NCBI GenBank assembly: GCA_028571685.1
Contig: CM053143.1
Span: forward strand, 2,609,501-2,673,500
DNA length: 64,000 nucleotides
From: Heterohyrax brucei
Taxonomy: Eukaryota; Chordata; Mammalia; Hyracoidea; Procaviidae
Direction of reading: 5' to 3'
Shown: in pieces, positions 46,565 to 58,861 of the stretch
Position numbering within the stretch: the stretch's first letter is position 1
Layout: every line of letters starts with the position of its first letter
Notes under the pieces: model-generated
What the model saw: only the letters and a program-made list of their open reading frames with translations
The model's database searches: none
Told to the model about the DNA's origin: nothing
Program-made: the position numbers and the translations under genes

Positions 46565-47544
46565 CAAGAATGATATTCCTTTTTATTAAGATTAAGTGAA
46601 AGTTTACTATGCAATTAAAATTTACGTTCCCACCTATCTGCAGCTCCCTCTGCTCTCCTTGCCCAGTGACAGCACACCTCCTTTCCATTCCAGACATGTC
46701 ATATCTTCTTAACAATCTCCTGTCCCCTCTTCTCCACCTCCTCCACTCCCTTCTAGAAAGAGGCCAGTAGATTGACATCCTGTAGATGCATAGAACCATC
46801 AAGTGCACACACAATATAGTTACTCTGTGTACCTGAGTCCATTCCATTCCCGTCCAAAGAATTGACCTCAGTAACGATCGATGATTAGAGGCAGTATGAG
46901 GTCTAGGGGCCATGCTCCCAGGGGAACTCTCAGGCCTTCAACCATCAATTGCGGTTTTTCGGTGGAGTTAGTAAGGTGCACCCCTTTTTTCCTTCTGTTG
47001 CTACTGTGACTCAGTGTTGTGAGCCCCACAGCTGTCATGGGTGGTGGCCAAGCACCGTCTTGTTCTTCTGATCACATGTTGACATAGTCCCCCATTCATG
47101 TAGGTCTTTCTGTCCTCTGGGCTCTTTTTCCTTCTTGTCGTTGTTGTCCTCAGTGATCATCAGTTCCAGCTGAGCTGGGACAATTTGATGTCCCTCAGAT
47201 GGCAGCTTCCTGGCTTTGAAGACCCCAGATGCCACTCGCTAATATGGGGTACAGAAGACTCTCTTAGCAACAGGCTAGTTATGCCAATAGGCCTCGATGT
47301 TCCCTGAGAGCGTGGGCCCCAGGACACCACCCTATGCTTGCAATATTGGGTTAAGATTGCAAGAGTTTTCAGGTTATGTTGAAGTCCACTTAAATAGATC
47401 TTCTTTCTAACGTGTGTTGTCACCTATTTCACCCAACCAAATTTCTATCAACTATCTAATCTATAACCAGCCCTCTACTTCTCTTCCTCCCCTCCCTTGC
47501 GTCCCACAAAGAGTCTTTTCTTTGGAACATGAGTCTGTTTTTAA

Positions 47545-50500
47545 GTCTTCATAGTAGGAGTCTCATATAATATTTGTCCTTGTGCCGCTGACTGATTTCG
47601 CTCAACATAATGTCTTCCAATTGAAACTAGGTTACGAGATGCTTCCTAAAGTCATCATTGTTTTTTATTATTGTGTTGAGCGTTTATACCATAGTTTATT
47701 TATCCATTCATCTGTTGCTGGACATCTGGGTTGATTCCATTTTTTGCTATTGTGGACTGTGCTGCCATAAACATTAGTGTGCATGTACCTGTTCATGTGA
47801 CTTGATAGTGTAGGATATATTCCAAGCAGTGGGCATACTAGGTGTAATGGTATATCTATTTCCAGCTTTTTAATGAAGCACCAGGTTTTTTCCCAAAAAA
47901 GTTATACTACTTTGCACTCCCACCAGCAGTGTAGGAGAGTTCCAGTTTCTCCACAGCCTCTCCAGTATTTGCTGTTTTGTACTTTCTTGGCTCATGGTCA
48001 ACCTTGTTGGGGTGAGATGGTATCTCATTGTAGTTCTAATTTGAATTTCTTTAATAACTGGTGATTGTGAACATGTCAACATGTGGTTTTTGGCTGCCTG
48101 GATGTTCTCTTTAGAGAAGTGGCTGTCCATCTCCTTTGCCCATTGCTTAATTAGACTATTTATCTTTTTCTTATTGATATTTTGTAGTACCTTATAGATT
48201 ATGGAGATCAGGCATCGGTCTGACATATAGTTGCCAAATATTTTTTCCCATTCTGTAGGTGGCCTTTTAATTCTAGTAATAAAGTCTTTGGATGATCAAA
48301 AGTGCTTGATTCCTAATAGTCCCCGTTTATCTATTTTCTGTTGATTGTGGTTTGTTTGACAGATTTTGAAGTCTGTCTACATTGTGTATTAAAGCCTGCA
48401 TTGTTGTTTCTACGTTTTCTTGGATGAGCTCTATCATTTTAGATTTGATGTTTAGGTCTTTTATCCAGTTTAGATTGTTTTTTGTATAAGGTATAAGATA
48501 TGGATCATGTTTCAGTTTATTGCTGATGGATATCCAATTTTGCCAGCACCACCTGTTGAAGAGATTGTTTCTCCCCCAGTTTAATGTCTTAGTGCCTTTG
48601 TCAAATATCAACTGTTCATAGGCAGATGGTGCAATCTCTGCGATCTCAATCCTGTTCTGCTGATCTGTCTTTTTTTGTACCAGTACCACGCTGTTTTGAC
48701 TACTGTGGCAGTGTAATAGTTCTAAAGTCAGGTAGTGAGAGGCCTCCCAGCATGTTCTTCTTCAGTAATGTTTTACTTATTTGGGGCTTCTTCCCTTTCC
48801 AAAGTTGGTGCTTTGTTTCTCAATCTCACTAAAAATGTCACTGAAATTTGTATTGGGACTGAATTCTGTAAGTAAATTGCTTTGGGTAAAATAGACATTT
48901 TCACAATGTCAGTTCTTCCTATCCATGAGCAGGGTAGGTTTCTCCATTTATCTGAGTCTCTCTTACTTTCTTGTAGTAAGGACTTGTAGTAAAGATCTGT
49001 TATTTCTCTAGTTAGATTTATTCGTAGGTGCTTTATCTTCTTAGGAGCTATGGTAAATGGAATTGATTTGGTGATTTCTTCCTTAATAAATTCATTGTTG
49101 GTATAAAGGAATCCTACTGATTTACTTACGATTACCTTGTATCCTGAGACTTTGCTGAATGCTTCTATCAGTTTCAGTAGTTTACTTATGGATTCTTTAG
49201 GATTTTCTGCATACACAGTCATGTCATCTGGAAATAGGGAGATTTTTACTTCTTTACTGATGCAGATGCTTATTTCTTGGTCTTGTCTAATTGCTCTGGC
49301 TAGAACTTCTAGTACAATGTTGAATAAGAGAGGTGAAAGTGGGCATCCTTGTCTAATTCCTGTTGTCAAAGGAAACTCTTTCAGTCTCTCTCCATTCAGG
49401 ATGACGTAGGCAGTTGGATTTATATAAATGGGCCTTATTGCATTGGGGAATTTGCCACCTATTCCTATTTTGTTGAGAATTTTTAGCATGAATGAGTGTG
49501 GGACTTTATCAAATGCTTTTTCTGCATCAATGGACAAAATAAGATGATTCTTGTCTTTTGTGTTATTTATGTGGTTAATCACATTATTTGTTTTTCTAAT
49601 GTTGAATTAGCCTTGCAAACCTGGTATGAATCCAACTTGGTCATGATAGGTTATTTTTCTGATATGTTGTCGTATTCTATTGTCAAGAATTTTGTTGAAG
49701 ATTTTTTAATCTAAATTCATGAGTGATATTGGCCTGTAATTCTCCTTTTTTGTTGGGCCTTTCCCTGGCTCTTCATAGAAAGAATTTGGGAATATTCCAT
49801 CCCTTTCTATACTGTGAAATAGTGACAGTAATATTGGAGATAACTCTTCTCTAACAGCTTGGTAGAATTCTGCAGTGAAGCTCTCTGGGCCCAGGCTTTT
49901 TTTGGTTGGCAGTTTGGGGATGACTTTTTCAATCTCTTCCTTTGTGATGGGTTTATTAAGTTGCTCTCCTTCACATTGTGATAATTTTGGTAGGTGATAT
50001 GAATCAAGGAATTTGTCCATTTCCTCTAGGTTTTCAAATTTGTTAGAGCACAGTCTTTCATAGTATTCTGTTATGATATTTTGGAATTCTGTTGGATGTG
50101 TTGTGACAACTCCCCTCTCATTTCCTATTTGGGTTATTTGTTTCCTTTTGTTTTTCTTTAGTAAGTTTAGCTATCGGCTTGTCAACTTTGTGGATCTTTT
50201 CAAAAAAACATATTTGGTTTCAGTTTTGTCAATTGTTCTTCTATTCTCTTATTCATTTAGTTCTCCTCTAATCTTTATGATCTGTTTCCTTCTGGTGCCT
50301 CAGGGGTTCCTCTGATGTTCTCTCTCTACTTGTTCGAGCTGCAGGGTTAATTCTTTGATTTGGTTTCTTTCTTCCTTCCAGATGTGTAGATTTGTAGAGA
50401 TAAGCAGACCTCTGAACACTGCTTTGGCTATATCTCATAGGCTCTGGTAGGAAGTATTTTCATTCTCACTGGAATCCATCAATTTCTTTACTTCATCCTT

Positions 50501-51292
50501 GATTTCTTCTATCACCCATGGCTTTCTGATAAAGATGCTGTTCAGTTTCCATTAGTTCCACTTTCTACCTATGTTTTTTCTGTTATTGATTTTGACTTTG
50601 GGGGATTTACGATCTGAGACAATGCTTTGCATTAATTCAATAATACGGATTTTGTTGAGAATTGCTTTATGTCCTAACACATCGTTTATACTGGAGAATG
50701 TTCCATGGGCACTGAAGAAGAAGGTGTAGTTGTCCGCTGATGGACAGATACTTCTGTATATGTCAATAAGGTCTAGTTTGTTAATTGTGGCAATAAGGTC
50801 TTCTGTGTTTTTATTGAGCTTCTTTCTAGACCATCTATCCAATGTTGAGATTAGAGTGTTGAAGACTCCCACTGTTATTGTGGACTGTTCTATCATTTTT
50901 TAATGTAGTCAGTGTTTCTTTGATGTATTTGGGTGCTCTAATATTAGGTGCATAAATATTTAATATTGTTAAGTCCTGTTTGTGTATTGAATATGTCAAC
51001 AATAGCATCCATCCTTGTCCATGATGGTGGATTTTACATTAAAATCTATTTTATCTGAGATTAGAATTGCCACACTTGCTCTTCTTTGTTCATTGTTAGG
51101 TTGATATATGTTCTTCCATTCTTAAATTTTCAGTTTGTTCCTATCTTTAAGTCTAAGTTGAGTTTCGTGTAGGCAACATGTGGATGGGTCATGTCTTTTG
51201 ATCCAACATGTCACTCTATGTCTCTTTACTGGAGCATTCAGTCCATTCACATTCAATGTAATTATTGATAGGTATGTGTTCAGTGCTGCCAT
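47545..51292 (-). pseudogene. L1 ORF2, broken
   Basis: The ATG at 51292 opens 'MAALNTYLSIITLNVNGLNA', a good endonuclease N-terminus. Further along are 'TITVGVFNTLISTL' (about 50840-50880; the metal-site GDFN is GVFN), 'SIVSDRKSPKVKI' (the SDH motif is SDR), '[18 protein letters not shown]', '[20 protein letters not shown]' (49300-49360) and the RT active site FPDD instead of FADD (49223-49234). The C-terminal 'MRYHLTPTRLTM' region lies near 48000. Changes in both catalytic domains show this protein would be inactive. Confidence 0.85.
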
Positions 51293-51724
51293 TGTGATAT
51301 GTTTATTTTTGTGTTGATGTTTTCTCTGTTGTTCTTATTAATCTGTCTTGGGAGATTCTTCTTTGTGAGCTGATTTTCACCTTTTTCAAGGTTGGTTTTG
51401 TGGTCGTTGAGACTCCTGTATTACATTTCTTGATTTGATATGTTACATCCTTATTGTGCTTTATGGCTGCCCTGTAATCCCCGTTAATAAACTATATATA
51501 AACCATCTTTCAATTACTTCTGTTCTTATCAACTTCCTCTCCATCTGGAAGGACTTTAATGACTGTAGTATGTCCCTCTTTTTAATATGATGGCATCGTA
51601 GTTTTCATTATATGATCACTGAATCATTCCTTTTACTAACACAGCTTTGAACTGAGTTTGGAGCCTTCCCTAACTGAGAAGGATTCTATGTGACATGTCT
51701 TTTATTTGCTTCTAAAATCTAAAA

Positions 51725-52679
51725 TTAGTGATTTTGTTCTTCTAAGCCAAGAGATTCTTTCAGTATCTCTTGTAGCTTTGGTTTGGTTTTTACAAAGTCT
51801 CTGAGTTTCTATTTATCTGTGAATGTCTTAAGTCCGTTTTCATATTTGAAAGATAGTTTTGCAGGATATATAGTTCTCGGTTGGGAGTTCTTCTCCTTCA
51901 AGGCTTTGAATGTGTCATGCCACTGTCTCTGTGCCATCATTGTTTCTGCTGAGAAATCCAATGAAAGCCTACAGGGTTTCCCTCTGACTGTTAGCTTTGC
52001 TTTGAGTCTTGCTGCCTTTAAGAGTTTCTGCTTATGTTTCATTTTGTTAAGCTTGATTATAATATGTCTTGGAGTCTTTCTTTTAAGATCTATTTTGAGT
52101 GGTGTTTGATATGCATCTTGATATCTGTATTCTCTTCCTTCATGATTTCTGGGAAGTTCTCTGTCAGCAGCTCAGCAACAATACTGTGTTCTCCAATATC
52201 TCACCCTGTTCAGAAATTCCAATTAATCAGAAATTTTTCCTCCTAATAGGGGCCCACATGCTTCTTACTGCTTCTTCATTTTTCTTGTTTCTTTTTTCTG
52301 ATTTCTCCTCATAGATGCTGGAGTCAGTTGCTCTGTCTTCCAAATCAGAAAGTCTCTTTTCCATTTGTTTCATTCTGTTTTCTTGGCTTTGAATTGAAAT
52401 TTCTATGTCTTTGATTTTGTTTTTCATCTGTTGGATTTCAGAGTTCTGGTGTTCCATCAGATAGAACAGGTTGCTTAATTTTTCATTTTGTTCTGCTACA
52501 TTTTCTACGAGGTCTAGGAGAGCTCCCTACATAATCCTTTTGTATTCATCTTCTGATAATTTCAGAAAAGCTTCTTCATCCGGGAAGTTTTGTGCTGCTT
52601 TCTTTTGGGAGCCTTCTGGAGCCATCAGTGATTTCTTAGTTATGCTTTTTTCCAGGGTTTGTTTCTTTTGGGGCATCAT
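51725..52679 (-). pseudogene. L1 ORF1, nearly full length, broken
   Basis: The ATG at 52679 opens 'MMPQKKQTLEKSITKKSLMA'. It is followed by 'NFPDEEAFLKLSEDEYKRIM', a heptad-rich coiled coil ('QMKNKIKDIEISIQSQENRM', 52330-52420), 'HKQKLLKAARLKAKLTVRG', 'HDTFKALKEKNSQPR' and the C-terminal '...EEQNH'-type end at 51725. The length of about 318 codons matches the ORF1 family. Internal stops are present. Confidence 0.8.
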
Positions 52680-53743
52680 GTGAGTCAGTATAGTCTGGGA
52701 GAGATGCTGTGAGGATGGCCTGCAGTTATTTCTCTAGGTAATCTTAAAATGAAAGGTAAAAAGTATCTTAGCTACCAAAGTTTGTCAGGTTTTCAGGTGT
52801 ACAGGTCCCTCTTCCAAGCTGGCAAAGTAAACACCTCTATGTCGAACCCCAGATGTTATAAACTAGCTCAAAATACAGAAAAGCTACTCTGCTGCTGACC
52901 TCTGCTGTTGGCCCCCCAGCTGTAGGCAATACTGTGTAGAATCCTGCTTTTCTACCAAAAAGTGCTCTTCTCTGGGCAGGCGCTGCCTCCCAGCCCAGGA
53001 ATTAAGTCCAGCTCAGGCCTCCATATGGGTATATATTCCTCCCAGTGGAACAAGTTGGTGTCCTGCACTAGCTCACTGTCTTCCTGAGTACTGTCTACTC
53101 TATGGCGGAGGCAGAAAGAGAAGTCAAAGGTGCCGAGATGAAAGGAGTCCATAGCCTCTTTTCTTGGGCCCCAGATGTACGTGACACTATGTAAAATACT
53201 GCTTTTCTGCTGGAAAAGCACTCTCCTCTGGGCAGACGCTGCCTTCACGTGTAGGAACTAAGTCCAGCTGGTCCCTCTGTATGGGTATCTCTGCCTCCCA
53301 GTGGATCAAGATGGCATCCCGCAGAAGGTCTCCACCTGCCTCAGTACTAGCTACTCTATCACAGAAGTGGAAAGAGGGGCAAAGGTGCCAGGCTGCACAG
53401 AGTCCAAAGCCAGGCTCTCATGTGGCAATTTTGCTTGCCGATCCCTTGTCTGAGATTAGCAGCTAGTCAAGTTCCAGCTACACCCACAAGCTAAGAAAGA
53501 GAAAATAAAGTTAAAATGGTGAATTACCTTCGGTCCATGCAAGCCGGTGTGTGCCAAGAGTAGGGTCAGCGAAGGAGAGGAGGTTTTGCTTTCAGTGGTA
53601 TGAAGTCCAAATTAATAGACCTATGCTGTGTCCTAGGACTCACTGGGTATCCAGAAGGCTCTGTTTAATTACCACTTCAGGTCTTGGTTTCCAGACGGTT
53701 TTAAGGGGATGTATGTTTAGTCCACCATCTTCACTCCACCCCC
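52680..53743 (-). promoter_or_regulatory. L1 5' UTR with two ~255-bp tandem repeats
   Basis: Repeat units begin near 52915 ('ccccagctgtaggcaatact') and 53170 ('ccccagatgtacgtgacact'). Each contains 'ctgcttttct', a 'ctctgggcag' box, 'agtccagct' and 'ctcccagtgga' followed by 'tcaagatggcatccc' in one unit and 'acaagttggtgtcct' in the other. The YY1-like boxes are antisense to the L1. The 5'-terminal box reads 'gaagatggtgg'. Confidence 0.65.
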
Positions 53744-54431
53744 TTGATTTTGCCTTTTATGACTTTATGGTCTGAGAAGGTGTTTTGCGATAATTCATGG
53801 GTTTGGATTTCAGTGAGATTTACTTTAAGTCCTAACACACGGTCTATTCTGGAAAATGTTCCATGTTATCTGCTAATGGATAGAAAGTTTTGCATATGTC
53901 AACAAGGTCTAGTTTGTTAATTATGGCGTGAGATCTTCTGTGTCTTTACTGAGATTTTTTTCTAGAAGATCTGTCCAGTACTGAGAGAGGAGTGTTGAAG
54001 TCTCCCACTGTTATTGTGGAGTGATCTATCTCATTTTTCAGTGTAGTCAGTGTTTCTTCAATGTATTTAGATGTTCTAATATTGGGTGCATAAATATTTA
54101 ATATTGCTGAGTTCTGCTTTCGTATTGAAACTTTCAGCAATAAATAGTCACCATGCTTGTTCACAATGAGGATTTTACATTAAAATCTATTTTATCTGAG
54201 ATTAGTGTTATCATGCCTGCTCTTCTTTTCAGGTTGCTAGCTTGTTATATATTATTCCTTCCTTTAATTTTCAGTTTGTTCCTTTCTTTAAGTCTAAGGT
54301 GAGTTTCTCATAAGCAACATGTAGATGGATTGTGTCTTTGATCCAAGATGTCATTGGTTGTCTCTTTACTGGAGCGTTAGTTCATTTACATTCAGTGTAA
54401 TTATTGATAGGTATGCGTTTACTGCTGTCAC
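53744..54431 (-). pseudogene. L1 endonuclease fragment
   Basis: Minus-strand 'SIRKQNSAILNIYAPNIRTS' and 'NEIDHSTITVGDFNTPLSVL' (54130-53970) with an intact GDFN metal-site motif. The fragment ends before any reverse transcriptase. The expected initiator near 54431 reads GTG instead of ATG. Confidence 0.8.
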
Positions 54432-54679
54432 TTGATGTATTTATTTTTGTGTTGGTGTATTCTCTGCTGCTTTTAACATTCTCTTCTGGGTCATTCTTTA
54501 TAGGTGGATTTTTCACCCCTTTTCAGTATTGGTTTTGTGTTTGTTTAGACTTCTGTGTTTCGTTCCTTGTTTTGATATGCTGTATTATTATTGTGCTTTG
54601 TGGCTACCCCTGAAATCCCCCTAAATAATGTAAGTTTAAACACAATTTTAACTACTACATATCTTATTCACTTCCAATC

Positions 54680-55470
54680 TTGGTTGGAAGTTTTTCTCAT
54701 TCTAGGCTTTGAGCGTGTAATCCCGCTACCTCATTATCAGCATCATTTCTGTCAAGAAGTCAGACGAAAGCCTAGAAGGCTTTCCTCTAAATATTAGCCT
54801 TTCTTTGAGTCTCACTGCCTTTAAGAGTTTCTGCTTGTGTTTCATTTTGTTAAGCGTGATTATAATATGTCTTGGTGTCTTTCTTTTTGGGTCTATGTTA
54901 TGTGGTATTCTATACACATCTATGTTCTCTTCTTTCATAATTTCAGGGAAGTTTTCTGTCAGCAACTCAACAATAATTCTTTGTGTTTTCAGCTATCCCT
55001 CCCTGTTCAGGAACTCCAATTAATTGTAAATTGTTCCTCTTGATAAGGTCTCACATGTTTCTTAATTCTTCATTTTTCTTATTTGTTTTCTCTGATTTCT
55101 CCTCATAAATGCTGGTGTCAGGAGCACTGTCTTCAAGTCAGTAAGTCTGGTTTCCAGTTGTTCAATTCTGCTCTTTTGGCTTTGAATCAAATTGTCTAAT
55201 TCTGTGATTTTATTATTGATCTGTTGGATTTCAGAATGCTGATGTTCCATCAGTTCAAACAGCTTGTTTAAGTTTTCATTTTGCTCTGCTGCATGCAGCA
55301 TAACATCTCGGAGGGCTCTCTACATAATTCTTTTATACTCAACCTCCAATAGTTTCAAAAAAGCTCTTCACCTGGGAAGTTGTTTGGTTCTTTATTTTGG
55401 GGGTCTTCTGGAGCCATTGGTGGATTTTTCTTAAATGTTTTGCCAAGGTTTGTTGCTTTCAGGACATATA
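54680..55470 (-). pseudogene. L1 ORF1 lacking its C-terminus
   Basis: Coiled-coil block 'MEHQHSEIQQINNKITELDN' (about 55250-55190), followed by 'ENFPEIMKEENIDVYRIPHN' and 'TPRHIIITLNKMKHKQKLLK' (54955-54830). The final RNA-binding segment (FQPRIxYPAKLSF to EQNH in the other copies) is missing, because homology jumps from the 'caatcttggttggaag' block to the ORF2 leader. Confidence 0.75.
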
Positions 55471-56605
55471 GAGGCTGTTTAGTTTCTCTGGTGTTTCCTT
55501 AACAGGAGCTGAGGCACAGTTCTGAGAAGAAAGTTGATCACGAGCCACCTGTATGTACTCCAGTGACTGGGTTCAGTGGAACCTCTGGGGAAGAAGGCTC
55601 TGTCTCCCGGCTGGTGAAGACATGGCCCTACTTACAGAGTCATTGGGGAGCTGTCAGCCAACATTATGATGTGGGTCAGTAAAGGCTGGAAGAAATGAGG
55701 TCAGGCCGCACTACAGTTATTTCTTTAGGCAGTCTTATTTTGAAAGGTAAAAGCTATCTGATAGCTTCTGAAATCACTCAGGCTGTCAGGTGTGCAAGCC
55801 ACTCCTTCCAACTAGTAATGGAGGCACCTCCACAGCTGTCCCCAGATGCTGTGACGTAGATCAAATTATGGACAAGCTAGTACCCTGCAGTCACCTTGTG
55901 CTGGACCCCACCCATAAGGCTACACTGTACTAAATACAGCTTTTCTGCTGGAAAAGCACTCCCCAGACTGGCACTGTCTCCCAGCCTGGGAATAAGCCCC
56001 TGCTGAGGCCTCCTTTTGGGTGACACCACCTTCCAGTTGAACAAGCAGGTATCCTAGACAATAGCGAATCTGTGGCTGATGTCTGGACAGAGATGGTGGA
56101 GGGGCTGTGGTGTGCTGAGTCCATAGTCAGACTCTCAAAATATGGCTATTTCACCCACTGATTAAGTCAGCAGTGAAACTGAGCTTTGTTGCCAGTTAAG
56201 ACCATCCTCCACCTGCTGGCTAACAAAAAGAAAAAAATGTTAAAAATACTAGTTACTTTCAGTCCACAAGATCCAGCCATTCAACAAGGGTGGAGTCAGC
56301 AAAAGAGAAGAAGTTTCCCATTCAGTGGCATGTAATACAACATGACAGCCCTATGCCATGTCCTAGGGCTCACTGGGAGTCTAGAAAATTCCATGTAACT
56401 GTCAGTCCAGGCCTTAGTTTTCAGAGGGAGTTAAGCAGATGTGCGTCTAGTCTGCCATCTTGACTCCACCTCCCAAGAAGGATATACCTAACACAAAATT
56501 ATCTATGCTCAAGGTAACCCTTTTTACTGCATGTACTTTCTAACCTCAGTTTGAGATATTGCATCTGGAATTTTACCCTAGTTACAAGCTATTAGGAGTT
56601 TCTGA

Positions 56606-56985
56606 ATTCCACAAAAGCTAAGCACTCAGCTACTATCTGAAAAGTTTGTGGCTCAATTTCACCCAGAGATATCTTAGGAAAAAAGTCCTAGCAATCTACT
56701 TTAAAGGAAACCCTGGTGGCATAGCGGTTAAGTGGTACATCTGCTAACCGAAAGTTGGCAGTTCATATCTGCCAGGTCCCCCTTAGAAATTCTATGGAGC
56801 AGTTCTATTCGGCCCTACAAGGTCTCCATGGGTCAGAATTGACTCAATGGCAATGTTTTTTTGTTTTGTTTTGTTTTAATCTGCTTCAAAAGGACCAAAG
56901 GCTTTGAAAACCCTCCAGAGTACAGTTCTACTTTAAAATACATAGAGTCATTATGAGTCACTGTAGACTTTATTTCAATTTCATT
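56606..56985 (+). mobile_element. Older long AfroSINE interrupted by a younger AfroSINE
   Basis: The left part 'gcactcagctactatctgaa', 'caatttcacccagagatatc', 'gtcctagcaatctact' and the right part 'tgaaaaccctccagagtaca', 'tagagtcattatgagtcact' are consecutive pieces of the long AfroSINE subtype. The younger copy lies between them. Confidence 0.75.
56706..56877 (+). mobile_element. Full-length AfroSINE with TSD
   Basis: Begins 'ggaaaccctggtggcatagc' and contains 'ggcagttcatatctgccagg' (B-box region) and 'gtctccatgggtcagaattg'. It ends in a TTTTG-repeat tail. It is flanked by aatctactttaaa (56693-56705) and aatctgcttcaaa (56878-56890), 11 of 13 identical. It is inserted inside an older AfroSINE. 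Confidence 0.9.
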
Positions 56986-58860
56986 TTTAATCTGTTAAAA
57001 TTAGTAAATTAAACAACTATTTTTCCATGGATGTGTGGCCCACAAATTCCCACAATGATGACATAGTAGGGCCTAGATGACCCTGGGCATGCAGTAGGTT
57101 TGCCTTGATGCTAACAAAGTGGAGCTTGGTAAACTCGCTGATTATTCAGTAAGCAGGAAGTAAGCCTGCCCCCGAGGGACAAACACCATCCTAAGAAATG
57201 GTCCAGATTCAGAGCAGTCAGGGCCTTGTGTTCTTGGCAGACACAAGAAGTACCTACCAGGACATCAGGACCCCTGGAGAACTGCCTCTCTCTACTCATG
57301 TTTGACTGAATTTTGATTCAAGATTTCCTGAATCAAATAGATTTTTATTCATCCCGAGACAACTCATTTATTTGCTGTCTTCCACCTTCCCCTTTCTCTC
57401 TCTCAAAAACACAGACATCCTTTATACAGACTTAAACTGATACCAAACAACAAATAATGCACTCACACCCCCTGTTACAAAGCCATCAGAAAGATTACAG
57501 GGGTAAAAGTAAAGGTTGTTTTTCATACTTGTCCAGTGCATGCTTGTAAATCAGTGTTGCATAGATTTGTATCATTGCTATTTTGCTAGCTTTCTTCTAG
57601 AACTGAGTTGAGGTAGTCTCACATGCCATGAAAAAAACATTGCCAACTCCATAGAATAGCAAAAATACAAATAGCTACAAATTTCCATCATTATGAATAT
57701 AAATCATATTAAATTGATAAGAACTGTCAGAGCTTGAAACAAAATTCAAGTCATTATTTATTCAAGTTATACACCATTCTAGAAATACTTTTTAAAATTA
57801 AAATAAGTGCTGTGTTACTTTACCATTGTATATCTAGGCATAAGTTTTTACATTTATCTGATTATAAAATGCATATGTTTGTGAAATTTTGACTAAAATA
57901 CTTTTTGGCTCTCGATCTTCTGTTCCAACTGGGGCTAATTCCTTAAGTAATCTAATTCTGGTTTATACTTTAAATAATAGCATGTCAAATAGCAATGAGT
58001 TTCTCTCAGCTTAAGGAAGAAACAACATTAGGTTTCAAAAGATGTCTTATTGTCTGTGTGGTCATATTTTGTTTTGCACATATCTCTTTGCAAGACATCT
58101 TGCCCTTCAAGTGAGTTAGAAAGATAGATATGTAAAGTGAATGAGAAATAATCAAATTACATGCTAGGTACTAATTTTAATTTCAATGCAAGTGTAAATA
58201 TCTGCTGCAGGCTTTAAAAGCTAAATAATATATTTAACTAGGCATAACTGTAGTTAGCCAATTTCCAAAAATTACAACTAGAGCAATTGTACTAGACATT
58301 TGGAAAACAACCCAGACAAATGTACCCTTTTAGCATATATCATCTAAAAATCTTCTTGTAGTCTTTAATGAGTGAGAAACAAAATCAGAGCTAAAAGAAA
58401 ACAGTTACCCTAACCAAAACTTCATGCAGTATAATTCTAATTTCATTACACTGGGCAACTGCTGTAATAACACCATCAAATAACTAGAATTGCCTCTTTC
58501 CTTTATTTTCTGAGAGTTGCTGTCTGTTTAGCAAATATTAAGAATGTCCCTGTGTGCTCAGGTTCAAGGGGAAAAAGAGACTGAATCTAGGGCACTGCCT
58601 TCACAGAGGTTAAATTCCAACAGTAGAAACAACCAATGATAATGCTGAATATAGTAAGAAATCTGCAGTAAGCTTTGTGGACTCAGCTCCACATAAACTG
58701 CAAAGCAGTCACCTTTGAAAGCTCTACTAACCCAACTACAGTTAAACTGGTTTAATCTGTGTTTTCATGTCGTTTTATAATCTACACTTTTGTACCAGCA
58801 AGCCACAACCTTTTCAGAAGACTGTCATAAAAACTCAATACTCAATATACATCCCCCCAA
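56986..58860. other. Intergenic sequence; source of a copied 70-bp segment
   Basis: Unique AT-rich sequence with no gene recognised. Positions 58653-58722 reappear, with small changes, inside the RTE at 59577-59638. Confidence 0.5.
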
Positions 58861-58861
58861 A

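Larger units (their letters stand above)
46581..53743 (-). mobile_element. Full-length L1 (inner part of the composite)
   Basis: About 7.16 kb: T-rich 3' end, 3' UTR (46585-47540), ORF2 (47545-51292), intergenic (51293-51724), ORF1 (51725-52679), 5' UTR (52680-53743). The 5' terminus, minus-strand 'gggggtggagtgaagatgg' at 53743, matches the start of the other full-length L1s, so it is not 5'-truncated. The ORFs have multiple stops. The L1 is older than the 11.1-kb copy, judged by divergence in the 3' UTR. Confidence 0.9.
53744..56473 (-). mobile_element. L1 5' third of a second subfamily (5' UTR, ORF1, endonuclease)
   Basis: Runs from an intact L1 5' end at 56473 (minus strand 'gggaggtggagtcaagatgg'; YY1 box at 56454-56463) through a 5' UTR with a single monomer (near 55905-56065), a shortened ORF1 and part of the endonuclease. 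It stops at 53744, just after the SDH-type motif, against the 5' end of the next L1. Its ORF1 and 5' UTR differ from the neighbouring L1 by roughly a quarter of positions by eye. It is closer to the 3.0-kb L1 ('tgtctttctttttgggtcta', 'catctatgttctcttctttc'). Confidence 0.9.
46565..56489 (-). mobile_element. Composite L1 insertion sharing one TSD
   Basis: Two L1 pieces on the minus strand, 46581-53743 and 53744-56473, sit between caagaatgatattcct (46565-46580) and caagaaggatatacct (56474-56489). The flanks match at 14 of 16 positions and abut the T-rich 3' end of the first piece and the G-rich 5' end of the second. Neither piece has its own duplication at the inner junction. The block therefore behaves as one ~9.9-kb insertion, or as nested L1s later fused by recombination. 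Confidence 0.75.
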
